A DNA stretch of 13,072 nucleotides from Granulosicoccaceae bacterium (GCA_030632035.1 DAOVJZ010000015.1:1-13072); one strand, 5' to 3'. Shown: positions 1 to 6,864, numbered from the stretch's first letter. Made by a program: numbers and translations. Notes: generated by a model not told the origin, from the letters alone.

Positions 1-690
1 CTGGCAACCGAGGCCAGTGGCGCTGAAATTATTACAGTCGCTATTCGTCGTACCAATATTGGCCAGAATCCGGATGAACCGAATTTACTGGATGTGGTTT
101 CGCCAGATAAATACACCTACTTACCCAATACCGCAGGTTGTTATACCGCTGATGAAGCAGTGCGCACCTGTCGTTTAGCACGTGAATTACTGGATGGACA
201 TGATCTGGTTAAACTGGAAGTGCTGGGCGATGAAAAGACCCTGTTTCCGGATATTGTTCAAACACTGGAAGCAGCAGAAAAACTGATCAAAGAAGATTTT
301 AAAGTCATGGTTTATACCAATGATGATCCTATTATTGCCAAGCGTCTGGAAGAGATGGGTTGTGTCGCAGTTATGCCATTGGCCGCACCGATTGGTTCCG
401 GTCTGGGTATTCGTAATCCTTACAATATTTTGACCATTGTTGAAAATGCCAATGTACCGATTCTGGTTGATGCCGGTGTGGGTACCGCATCAGATGCAGC
501 ATTGGCGATGGAACTGGGTTGTGATGGTATTCTGATGAACACCGCGATTGCCGGTGCAAAAGATCCTGTACTTATGGCTTCTGCCATGAAGAAGGGTGTT
601 GAGGCTGGACGCGAAGCCTATCTGGCCGGACGTATTCCGAAGAAACGGTTTGCGAGTGCGTCGTCTCCCTTAGATGGAATGTTTTTCTGA
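1..690 (+). CDS. thiG: Thiazole synthase ThiG, 5'-truncated by window edge
   Basis: ThiG builds the thiazole phosphate moiety of thiamine in the cytoplasm from deoxyxylulose phosphate, dehydroglycine/iminoglycine and the thiocarboxylate of the carrier protein ThiS. The frame is open from base 1, giving 229 visible residues; the family is usually about 255-265 long, so roughly 30 N-terminal residues lie outside the window. The first possible start inside (GTG at 94) is within conserved sequence and is not a real start. Visible family motifs are PNTAGCYTADEAVRT, then HDLVKLEVLGD, whose Lys (visible residue 71) corresponds to the Schiff-base lysine, then PLAAPIGSGLGIRNP and VDAGVGTASDAA for phosphate binding, and the terminal SPLDGMF. 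In many gammaproteobacteria thiS precedes thiG and trmB follows, which fits here. Any TPP riboswitch would lie upstream and cannot be seen. Confidence 0.96.
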   Translation: MATEASGAEIITVAIRRTNIGQNPDEPNLLDVVSPDKYTYLPNTAGCYTADEAVRTCRLARELLDGHDLVKLEVLGDEKTLFPDIVQTLEAAEKLIKEDFKVMVYTNDDPIIAKRLEEMGCVAVMPLAAPIGSGLGIRNPYNILTIVENANVPILVDAGVGTASDAALAMELGCDGILMNTAIAGAKDPVLMASAMKKGVEAGREAYLAGRIPKKRFASASSPLDGMFF

Positions 691-700
691 TCAATTTAAA

Positions 701-736
701 ACCGCCATACCCATAGGGCACAAGACCTCGCCAAGG
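701..736. repeat. Short copy of the dispersed repeat also found at 6923-6978
   Basis: Eleven bases after the thiG stop lies a stretch whose reverse complement reads TGGCG, then a core close to CTTGTGCCCTATGGGTAT, then GGCGGT. The same order appears on the plus strand at 6923-6978 (TGGCG, then CTTGTGCCCTTTGGGTAT, then GGCGGT). Over a 23-base core I count 20 identities by eye. The copy here lacks about 7 bases before GGCGGT and about 16 bases after TGGCG. A match of this length between two unrelated intergenic spacers is not expected by chance, so I read it as a shortened or decayed copy of the same element. Its function is unknown. Confidence 0.6.
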
Positions 737-756
737 AATTTAAATTTCAAAACCTC

Positions 757-780
757 TTTTTTCCCTTTGTAAAAAAGGGA
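757..780. repeat. Short hairpin in the thiG-trmB spacer
   Basis: TCCCTTT (762-768) and AAAGGGA (774-780) form a perfect 7-bp stem around a 5-base loop, preceded by a T run. The stem is not followed by T residues on either transcribed strand, so it is not a canonical intrinsic terminator. The wider context (CCCTTT, spacer, AAAGGG, then TAAGGGG) resembles the C/T-rich and G/A-rich palindromic intergenic repeats common in many proteobacteria, but only one copy is present in this window, so the repeat status is inference. Confidence 0.4.
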
Positions 781-817
781 GTAAGGGGAAGCTTAAAAAA
801 CTAGAGCCCCTCTCTTT

Positions 818-1504
818 GTGACCGAAAAAATAAAAAGAACTATCCGCAGTTTTGTGCGCCGTGAAGGACGCATGACGCCTTCTCAAAAGCAGGCGTTGGA
901 AAAACTCTGGCCACGATTTGGAATTGATGTCGATAGTGAAACAATAAATTTTGAAAAAGAGTTTGGTCGACAGGCTTCGTGTATTTTTGAAATTGGTTTT
1001 GGCATGGGTGATTCACTAATCAGTATGGCAATAGCTAATCCGGAAAATAATTACATTGGCATTGATGTGCATCGTCCTGGTGTGGGTAATCTGTTAAAAA
1101 AGATCGAAGCAAATGAAATCGCCAATGTGCGTGTTTTATGTGGTGATGCAGTCGAAGTATTAAAAAACAATATTGCCAATGAATCGCTGGATGCAGTTTA
1201 TCTTTTCTTTGCTGACCCCTGGCCCAAGAAAAAACATCACAAGCGCCGTATTGTGCAATCGGAATTTGTTCAACTTGTTCGAACAAAATTAAAATCGGGC
1301 GGTGTGTTTCATATGGCGACAGATTGGCAAGACTATGCTGAACACATGATAGAAGTTATGAAGCCAGCAGAGGGGTTTATTAACAAAGGTAATGAAGATG
1401 GATTTTTTGAACGTCCTGATTACCGCCCGTTAACCAAATTTGAAAACCGTGGCATCAAGCTGGGACATGGTGTATGGGATATTATCTTTGAAAAAAGTAA
1501 TTAA
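818..1504 (+). CDS. trmB: tRNA (guanine-N7-)-methyltransferase TrmB
   Basis: TrmB uses S-adenosylmethionine to methylate N7 of G46 in the variable loop of many tRNAs. The 228-residue product is close to the usual size (E. coli about 239). It opens with the family signature IRSFVRREGRMTPSQ (residues 9-23), followed by the SAM-binding glycine loop FEIGFGMGDS (57-66), GIDVHRPGVG (81-90), the hallmark FADPWPKKKHHKRR (131-144) with the catalytic Asp133, ATDW (167-170) and RPLTKFENRG (203-212). The start is GTG at 818; there is a stop in frame at 794-796 with no other usual start between, and no clear Shine-Dalgarno (the upstream bases are pyrimidine-rich), so expression may depend on read-through from thiG. 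The stop overlaps that of convergent hemW. Confidence 0.97.
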   Translation: MTEKIKRTIRSFVRREGRMTPSQKQALEKLWPRFGIDVDSETINFEKEFGRQASCIFEIGFGMGDSLISMAIANPENNYIGIDVHRPGVGNLLKKIEANEIANVRVLCGDAVEVLKNNIANESLDAVYLFFADPWPKKKHHKRRIVQSEFVQLVRTKLKSGGVFHMATDWQDYAEHMIEVMKPAEGFINKGNEDGFFERPDYRPLTKFENRGIKLGHGVWDIIFEKSN

Positions 1505-2643
1505 TTTTCTATAAACAGCTGTGTTAGATTATTAAGATAGGTTCTTCCTTTTTTCGTGGGCTTTAAATATTCGCCTGTTTGTTCCATTAAACCCTGATCC
1601 ATTGCTTTATTAATAGCATCACTGAAGTTTGAAGTATCCAGCCCGGTGCGTTCTGAAAATAATTGAATGGGAAAACCATCATTTAATCGTAATGCATTCA
1701 TCATGAATTCAAATATACGATCATTATCAGATAGTTCACGTGTTGATGAAATGCTGGTATCTAAACCTGCTTTCTCAATATAGGCCTGTGGGCTTCGCAA
1801 TTTTGCGCGGCGGATAATATTCATGTTTTCTGGTGAAGTAATCTTGCCATGGGCACCGGCACCTATTCCAATGTAGTCACCAAACTGCCAGTAATTCAGG
1901 TTGTGCTGACATTGTTGTTTATCTTTTGCATAGGCAGATACCTCATACTGTTGAAAACCATTTTCCCTGAGAATGGTTTGTCCGCTTTCCTGTATCTGTA
2001 TCATTTTATTTTCAGCCGGTAGAGTTGGTGGCTGGTTATGAAACTGGGTATTGGGTTCAATAGTTAATTCGTAATAAGAAATATGTGCGGGTTCCAGCGC
2101 AATGGCGTTTTCAATATCGGATTGCCCTTGTTCAATGGTTTGGGTCGGCAGACCAAACATGACATCCAGATTCATGTTTTCAAAACCAGCTTGATGGGCA
2201 AACTCAACCGCATTGAATGCAGTCTTGCGATCATGAATACGCCCGATACGTTGTAACAAATCATTATCAAAGCTTTGCACACCAATCGATAAGCGATTAA
2301 TGCCAATATTCCGGTATTCTGATAATTTATGTTCATCGACTGTGCCAGGATTTACTTCCATGGTAATTTCAGTCTCCGGTGTGATTGTCAGTCGCGCACG
2401 TAATTGAGAAAACAATTCATCATAAGATTCTGGTGAAAGTGTACTGGGTGTGCCGCCACCGATAAAAATACTCTGTATTTTTCTTCCCCATACAGCAGGG
2501 AGTTCCTGTTCCAGATCGCGAATGAGTGCAGAAACATATTCTGATTCCGGCAATTCGTTTTTTATTTCATGTGAATTGAAATCACAGTACGGACATTTGC
2601 GTACGCACCAGGGAATGTGGATATAGAGTGAGAGTGGTATCAA
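1501..2643 (-). CDS. hemW: Heme chaperone HemW (radical-SAM, HemN-like)
   Basis: HemW is a cytoplasmic radical-SAM family protein that binds heme and is implicated in handing it to respiratory enzymes; it is related to, but distinct from, the coproporphyrinogen dehydrogenase HemN. In the 380 residues the cluster motif CxxxCxxC is Cys13, Cys17 and Cys20, followed by the glycine motif GGGTPS (62-67), MEVNPGT (95-101) and RLSIGVQSF (117-125). HNLNYW (247-252) fits the HNxxYW heme-binding motif that marks HemW and argues against HemN. A C-terminal HemN-type winged-helix region follows (about 300-375). The likely start is TTG (2643-2641), because a stop (2655-2653) closes the frame upstream and no ATG or GTG lies before the conserved LSLYIHIPWC. 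No Shine-Dalgarno is visible; the gene starts 2 bases after the rdgB stop, which suggests translational coupling. Confidence 0.96.
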   Translation of the reverse strand: MIPLSLYIHIPWCVRKCPYCDFNSHEIKNELPESEYVSALIRDLEQELPAVWGRKIQSIFIGGGTPSTLSPESYDELFSQLRARLTITPETEITMEVNPGTVDEHKLSEYRNIGINRLSIGVQSFDNDLLQRIGRIHDRKTAFNAVEFAHQAGFENMNLDVMFGLPTQTIEQGQSDIENAIALEPAHISYYELTIEPNTQFHNQPPTLPAENKMIQIQESGQTILRENGFQQYEVSAYAKDKQQCQHNLNYWQFGDYIGIGAGAHGKITSPENMNIIRRAKLRSPQAYIEKAGLDTSISSTRELSDNDRIFEFMMNALRLNDGFPIQLFSERTGLDTSNFSDAINKAMDQGLMEQTGEYLKPTKKGRTYLNNLTQLFIEN

Positions 2644-2645
2644 GT

Positions 2646-3236
2646 TTATTGCTTAAGGAGGCGCACCAGTTTGGTTAGTGCCTGTCCGCGATGACTCAAA
2701 GAGTTTTTTAGATCCGGCTCCAGTTCAGCAGAAGAACAATCATGGGTAGGCACATAAAAAACCGGATCGTAACCAAAACCATTTGTGCCTTTTGGTTCAA
2801 ATAAAATACGACCTTCCCATGTGCCCTGGCAAATAAGGGGTGTCGGATCATTTTCATGACGCATATAGACCATCAGGCATTGAAAGCGTGCTGTGCGCTG
2901 TTCTTCCGGCACATCCTTTAATTCTTGTAACAGTTTTTCCAGATTCTTTTGATCTGTTGTGCCTTCGCCAGCATAGCGTGCAGAATAAATACCGGGTGCA
3001 CCATTCAGTGCATCAACTTCCAGGCCAGAGTCATCCGCGATAGCAGGCAGTTTTGCATGGGCAGATGCATGACGAGCCTTGATAATGGCGTTTTCAACAA
3101 AGGTTAATCCAGTCTCATCGGCATCAGTGATATTAAATTCTGATTGTGAAACCACATCCAGTTCTGCACCGGATAGTAACTGGTTAATTTCTTTTAACTT
3201 GCCTTTGTTGCTACTGGCTAAAATTATTTTACTCAT
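2646..3236 (-). CDS. rdgB: dITP/XTP pyrophosphatase RdgB (HAM1/Ham1p family)
   Basis: RdgB hydrolyses non-canonical purine triphosphates (XTP, dITP, ITP) to monophosphate and pyrophosphate, keeping deaminated purines out of DNA and RNA. At 196 residues it has the normal length. Visible signatures are the substrate-binding start ILASSNKGKLKE (5-16), TFVENAIIKA (45-54), ADDSGLEVDALNGAPG (67-82) with the catalytic Asp69, IYSARYAG (83-90), NGFGYDPVF (152-160) and SHRGQAL (181-187). The last is more often SHRGKAL, a conservative variation in this family. It starts with ATG 6 bases after the rph stop with no strong ribosome binding site, so it is read as the middle gene of rph-rdgB-hemW. Confidence 0.97.
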   Translation of the reverse strand: MSKIILASSNKGKLKEINQLLSGAELDVVSQSEFNITDADETGLTFVENAIIKARHASAHAKLPAIADDSGLEVDALNGAPGIYSARYAGEGTTDQKNLEKLLQELKDVPEEQRTARFQCLMVYMRHENDPTPLICQGTWEGRILFEPKGTNGFGYDPVFYVPTHDCSSAELEPDLKNSLSHRGQALTKLVRLLKQ

Positions 3237-3242
3237 GGATGA

Positions 3243-3959
3243 TTAATTACCAATGGCTTCTTTTTGTTTTTCAATCAGTTCATTAATGCCTTTTTTGGCC
3301 AGTGCGAGCATGGCACTCATTTCATCTTCACTGAAAGGCGCACCTTCAGCGGTACCCTGCACTTCGATGAAGTGACCAGCATCACTCATGACAACATTCA
3401 TATCAGTTTCTGCATTACAATCTTCTGGGTAGTCCAGATCCAGTACCGGAGTACCTTCAAATATACCAACAGAAACTGAAGCCAGTTGGGCTTGTAGAGG
3501 ATTTTTCTTGATAATTTTCTTTTCGAGCATATGCTGAATTGCATCATAAAGCGCAACATACCCGCCCGTAATAGAGGCCGTGCGTGTGCCGCCATCGGCC
3601 TGAATAACATCGCAATCAACCGTAATAGAATGTTCACCCAATACTTTTAAATCAATAATGGCGCGCAGTGAACGACCGATCAAACGCTGGATTTCCATAG
3701 TGCGGCCACCTTGTTTTCCGCGAGCAGCTTCACGACCCATACGTGAACTGGTAGAGCGTGGCAACATACCGTATTCAGCTGTCACCCAGCCTTGTCCCTT
3801 ACCTCTTAGAAACGGCGGCACTCTTTCTTCAACAGAGGCATTACACAATACCTTGGTATTGCCAAATTCCACTAATACAGAACCTTCTGCATGGCAGGTA
3901 TAGTTACGGGTCAATTTAATACTACGAAGTTCATCAGGGGCACGCTTGCTTGGACGCAT
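3243..3959 (-). CDS. rph: Ribonuclease PH
   Basis: RNase PH is a phosphate-dependent 3'-to-5' exoribonuclease, a ring-shaped hexamer that trims tRNA 3' ends and takes part in RNA turnover. The 238 residues equal the length of intact E. coli-type RNase PH. Motifs include the start MRPSKRAPDELR, GWVTAEYGMLPRST (57-70), GREAARGKQGGRTMEIQRL (75-93) with Arg86, and the phosphate-binding GGTRTASITG (123-132) with Arg126. DLDYPEDCNAETDMNVVM follows near 173-190, with the acidic residues expected at the metal site. The ATG at 3959 has a good Shine-Dalgarno (GGAGAG on the minus strand, plus-strand 3965-3970) 5 bases away, unlike the following genes. With the promoter-like sequence at 3993-4020, this suggests rph begins its own transcription unit rph-rdgB-hemW. 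Confidence 0.98.
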   Translation of the reverse strand: MRPSKRAPDELRSIKLTRNYTCHAEGSVLVEFGNTKVLCNASVEERVPPFLRGKGQGWVTAEYGMLPRSTSSRMGREAARGKQGGRTMEIQRLIGRSLRAIIDLKVLGEHSITVDCDVIQADGGTRTASITGGYVALYDAIQHMLEKKIIKKNPLQAQLASVSVGIFEGTPVLDLDYPEDCNAETDMNVVMSDAGHFIEVQGTAEGAPFSEDEMSAMLALAKKGINELIEKQKEAIGN

Positions 3960-3992
3960 TACTACTCTCCGGTGGGAAAAATCAGAGAGAGG

Positions 3993-4020
3993 ATTATACC
4001 TTGTCAGACAAGCAAGTGAA
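3993..4020 (-). promoter_or_regulatory. Predicted sigma-70-type promoter for rph-rdgB-hemW
   Basis: On the minus strand a perfect TATAAT (plus-strand 3998-3993) lies 16 bases downstream of TTCACT (4020-4015), which matches 4 of 6 bases of TTGACA. Transcription would start near 3986, leaving a short leader with the GGAGAG ribosome binding site of rph. The spacer contains a perfect 13-base palindrome, CTTGTC-T-GACAAG (4012-4000), which could be an operator. It sits in the 79-bp gap between the PP2C stop and rph. This is a sequence-only prediction. Confidence 0.55.
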
Positions 4021-4038
4021 GGAGTAAAGCGGGGAAAA

Positions 4039-4950
4039 TCAGGATTTCTTCAGTTCGTGTTCAAATTCCTTGATGGTGCTCTCAATTTCCCCAATGGCAG
4101 AATCCAGTTTATCAACAGATTCCATAGCACGTGATGTAACGGGTTCTTCTTTTGTCTCAGGTTCACTGCTCGTTTTTTCTCCCCCGTTTTTATTTTGTTG
4201 CCAATGCAGAGCAATAATCGTGACATTATCACTTGTTGGGTAAGCAATCTGTTCGGCATTTTCGGCCATTGCATCAATGGCCTGTTCAAGTGATTTATCA
4301 GCCAGTTCCTTAACCATCATATTATCGCTTAATGTTCCCCATAGTCCGTCAGAACAAAGCAGGATCACATCACCTTCCTGCAGTTTTGTTTTTTTGCCGC
4401 GTGTGATCATGGGGGGTGTAGGATCGCCACCAATACATTCGGTTAAATGATTTTTCATCGGGTGTGTTGCCATTTCATCACGTGTAATCTTTCCCTGTTG
4501 ATACAGTTTTTCAACATAGGAATTGTCACGTGTGCGGAATAATACTTTTTTATCACGAATCAGATATAAACGGCTATCACCAACATGTGCCCAGCTTGCT
4601 TCTCCATCCTGAACAATGCATACGATACAGGTTGAACGTGGACTAATCGGTGGGGTTTGTCGTTTACCCATTTCAATAACAGTTTGATGTGTAGCCGCAA
4701 TCGTCTGAGTAAGAAAATCCTGCACATCATTGATGCGCCCCTTGTAGTCAGTAAAGCGCTTGCCCAGAGTACTGACAACGGCTTGAGCAGCCAGATCACC
4801 GCCTTCATAGCCCCCCATACCATCGGCCAGTACCAGCATGACAGCATCTTCCTTTTCAAATATATCAGCTCGGTCTTCGTTACTGTCACGATTACCAAGA
4901 CGATTGGTCAGGCTGGTTTCAAATTGAGATGTTGAGTTTGTTTTTGTCAT
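4039..4950 (-). CDS. PP2C-family Ser/Thr protein phosphatase with acidic C-terminal tail
   Basis: This is a metal-dependent PPM/PP2C phosphatase expected to remove phosphate from Ser/Thr, most simply from the kinase encoded immediately upstream and its substrates. In the 303 residues the metal ligands appear in order: NED (24-26, Asp26), LADGMGG (41-47, Asp43), GDSRLYL (124-130, Asp125), LLCSDGLWG (197-205, Asp201) and SDNVTIIAL (240-248, Asp241). The catalytic domain ends near 250. About 50 further residues form a charged Lys/Glu/Ser-rich linker and a predicted helical end (about 275-303) with a coiled-coil-like pattern. There is no signal peptide or membrane segment, so it is probably cytoplasmic. 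The gap from the kinase stop is 15 bases and there is no evident Shine-Dalgarno, which suggests coupling to the kinase. The substrate is unknown. Confidence 0.93.
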   Translation of the reverse strand: MTKTNSTSQFETSLTNRLGNRDSNEDRADIFEKEDAVMLVLADGMGGYEGGDLAAQAVVSTLGKRFTDYKGRINDVQDFLTQTIAATHQTVIEMGKRQTPPISPRSTCIVCIVQDGEASWAHVGDSRLYLIRDKKVLFRTRDNSYVEKLYQQGKITRDEMATHPMKNHLTECIGGDPTPPMITRGKKTKLQEGDVILLCSDGLWGTLSDNMMVKELADKSLEQAIDAMAENAEQIAYPTSDNVTIIALHWQQNKNGGEKTSSEPETKEEPVTSRAMESVDKLDSAIGEIESTIKEFEHELKKS

Positions 4951-4965
4951 ATATATTTAGTGTAG

Positions 4966-5895
4966 TCAGGCGTTATTATTTTTGCTTAATTTTTTTTCAG
5001 TGTCAGGCCGACCATTTTTGATGGCAAGCAACATGTCGTCGACATTCTGTGGTCGTAGCATGGCATCGACTTCCATGGACCAGTCAATGGCAGACAATAG
5101 ATTTTTATCATATTGTTTTCCAAATGCTTCAACTGCGGGTTTCATTTCATCTTTTTCATGCCGATTTTTTGCCGCTGGTGGTGATGTTCCCTCAATACAG
5201 GATCGCATGGTTGCACCCATGGAATACAGATCAGTCCATGGTCCTACATAACCTTTTTTATTATATTGCTCAAAGGGTGAAAAGCCGGGTGTAATGACCT
5301 GACCTGACTGATATTGTCTGCTTGTTTGTAATTTATGCACAGCACCAAAATCCAGCAACAAAGGTTTGCCACCCAGACAAAGATGAATGTTTCCAGGCTT
5401 GATATCAAGATGTAGAAAACCGGCTTCATGAATTGTTTTTAATCCTTCCAGTAGAGGTGGGAAAACAGTCAGTAGAAACTTCTCACTCAGGTTGCCTTTG
5501 TATTTCTGGATATAGCTTTGCAGGTTTTGACCTTCTTCATATTCCATGACCATATATATAGTATCGAAGGCTCGGAAAAAATTGGTCACGCGTACAATAT
5601 TGGGATGGTTCAGATTGACCAGTGCATTGGCTTCCTGAAAAAAGAGTTTTCGACCATGATTAAAACGGGGAGTGGCTTCTTCATCAATAGACTCGACCTT
5701 GTTGTCCTTGCCCCGGCGTGCCAGCTTGGCTGGCAGGTATTCCTTTATAATGACCCGTTTCCAGTCCGGTAATTCGGTCGCCATATAGACAATACTAAAA
5801 CCACCATCCCCCAGCATTTCCTGAATGACATAGTTATTCACGCGCGTACCAAATGGCAGGGCGTTGGGGTTCTTTGAATTAGGGTCTTTGGCCAT
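4966..5895 (-). CDS. Hanks-type Ser/Thr protein kinase, cytoplasmic, non-RD
   Basis: The 309 residues form essentially one eukaryotic-like kinase domain. Recognisable are the glycine loop LGDGGFSIVY (28-37), the ATP-anchoring Lys51 in VIIKEYLP, the helix-C Glu88 in FQEANAL, the catalytic loop HLDIKPGNIHL (162-172) with Asp164, the DFG motif at 182-184, and an activation segment ending TPGFSPFEQY in place of APE. The catalytic Asp is preceded by Leu163 rather than Arg, making this a non-RD kinase, so activation-loop phosphorylation may not be the main switch. No transmembrane segment or extracellular sensor (PASTA or similar) follows the domain; the C-terminus is a short Lys/Asn-rich tail. It is cotranscribed with the PP2C gene 15 bases downstream. 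Signal and targets are not evident, though the neighbours (rph, rdgB, yicC, gmk) concern RNA and nucleotide metabolism. Confidence 0.93.
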   Translation of the reverse strand: MAKDPNSKNPNALPFGTRVNNYVIQEMLGDGGFSIVYMATELPDWKRVIIKEYLPAKLARRGKDNKVESIDEEATPRFNHGRKLFFQEANALVNLNHPNIVRVTNFFRAFDTIYMVMEYEEGQNLQSYIQKYKGNLSEKFLLTVFPPLLEGLKTIHEAGFLHLDIKPGNIHLCLGGKPLLLDFGAVHKLQTSRQYQSGQVITPGFSPFEQYNKKGYVGPWTDLYSMGATMRSCIEGTSPPAAKNRHEKDEMKPAVEAFGKQYDKNLLSAIDWSMEVDAMLRPQNVDDMLLAIKNGRPDTEKKLSKNNNA

Positions 5896-5994
5896 GTTTT
5901 GTCAGTTTCGGGAAATATATGGCTTCCGTATCTACCTGATAAAGTTTAGTATTATTTTTAGCGTGATTCTGCAGTAAAACTTGAGAGAAACCCC
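5896..5994. promoter_or_regulatory. Divergent intergenic region: kinase operon (-) and yicC (+)
   Basis: These 99 bases separate two divergent gene starts and so should hold promoters for both. On the plus strand TATTAT (5950-5955, five of six to TATAAT) could be a -10 box for yicC, but no good -35 box sits 16-18 bases upstream. The yicC ribosome binding site GAGAGA is at 5983-5988. On the minus strand only weak -10 candidates occur in the AT-rich centre and the kinase ATG lacks a clear Shine-Dalgarno. Exact promoter positions cannot be assigned. Confidence 0.4.
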
Positions 5995-6864
5995 ATGATT
6001 CGAAGTATGACCGCATTTGGCAGACAGTCCCGGCAATGGGACTGGGGCTCACTGGTTTGGGAGGTTAAATCAGTTAACCACCGTTATTTAGAGATTTCTA
6101 CCCGAATGCCAGAGGATTTTCGGGCGCTGGAAATGAAAATCCGTAGTTTGCTGGGAAAACGTCTTGGGCGTGGCAAGGTCGACTGTGCATTACGTTTCCA
6201 GAAAAATGAAGGGCTAGGCAGCACCGAAGTCAGTATTAATGAAGCACTGGCTAAACAAATTGCCACGGTCAGTCGTGAAGTCGATTCCTATCTATATAGT
6301 CCAGCACCGGTTAATTCCATGGATGTATTGCGATGGCCCGGTGTGTTGCAAACCCCGGAAATGGATATAGAAACAGTGCATAAAGGCGCGATGGCATTAC
6401 TGGAAGATACCATTGATGATCTGGTTGATACCCGTTTACGTGAAGGTGAAAAACTCAAACAGATTATTGAACAACGTTTATCCGGAATGCGCGATGTAGT
6501 TGCTCAGGTAAAAGACAGGGTGCCAGAAGTATTGATTCAGATGCGCGATAAGCTTGAAGCCAGGCTGGAAGAAATAAAAACTGAAGTCGATCCAGCAAGA
6601 GTGGAACAGGAGTTGGTGATGCTGACGCAACGCCTGGATGTCGATGAAGAAATGGATCGACTGGATACACATATAGAAGAAGTTACTCGTGTGTTGGAAA
6701 AAGACGAACCCATTGGACGGCGACTGGATTTCCTGATGCAGGAACTGAATCGTGAAGCCAATACACTGGGTTCAAAATCACAGGATGCAGAAATGACCAA
6801 AGCATCGGTTGAGTTGAAAGTACTTATAGAGCAGGTGCGGGAACAAGTACAAAATATAGAATAA
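5995..6864 (+). CDS. yicC: YicC-family endoribonuclease
   Basis: YicC proteins are conserved across bacteria; E. coli YicC has been reported as a ribonuclease and linked to degradation of small RNAs such as RyhB. The 289-residue product matches the family length (about 287). It starts with the signature MIRSMTAFGR, followed by WEVKSVNHRYLE (22-33) and a long charged helical middle region (about 130-235, coiled-coil-like). It ends with the highly conserved C-terminal block (about 238-289) containing GRRLDFLMQELNREANTLGS and the closing SVELKVLIEQVREQVQN. The ATG is preceded by GAGAGA at a normal distance. It is the first gene of the plus-strand block and lies next to gmk, a common arrangement. 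A repeat element starts 4 bases after the stop. Confidence 0.96.
   Translation: MIRSMTAFGRQSRQWDWGSLVWEVKSVNHRYLEISTRMPEDFRALEMKIRSLLGKRLGRGKVDCALRFQKNEGLGSTEVSINEALAKQIATVSREVDSYLYSPAPVNSMDVLRWPGVLQTPEMDIETVHKGAMALLEDTIDDLVDTRLREGEKLKQIIEQRLSGMRDVVAQVKDRVPEVLIQMRDKLEARLEEIKTEVDPARVEQELVMLTQRLDVDEEMDRLDTHIEEVTRVLEKDEPIGRRLDFLMQELNREANTLGSKSQDAEMTKASVELKVLIEQVREQVQNIE

Noticed and set aside
94..96. GTG as the true start of thiG
   Set aside because: The frame is open and clearly homologous to ThiG from base 1, and starting at 94 would remove conserved sequence; the gene is truncated by the window edge.
762..780. Terminator for thiG
   Set aside because: A good 7-bp stem exists, but no T tract follows on the transcribed strand.
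3658..3903. Open frames opposite rph and other housekeeping genes, including 4657-4935, 5518-5772 and 11401-11685
   Set aside because: They lie fully antisense to well-conserved genes, show no recognisable domain or ribosome binding site, and look like shadow frames.
4966..5895. Type VI secretion or toxin-antitoxin (HipA-like) system around the kinase
   Set aside because: No secretion components, FHA domain or HipB-like partner is present, and the kinase motifs are Hanks-type, not HipA.
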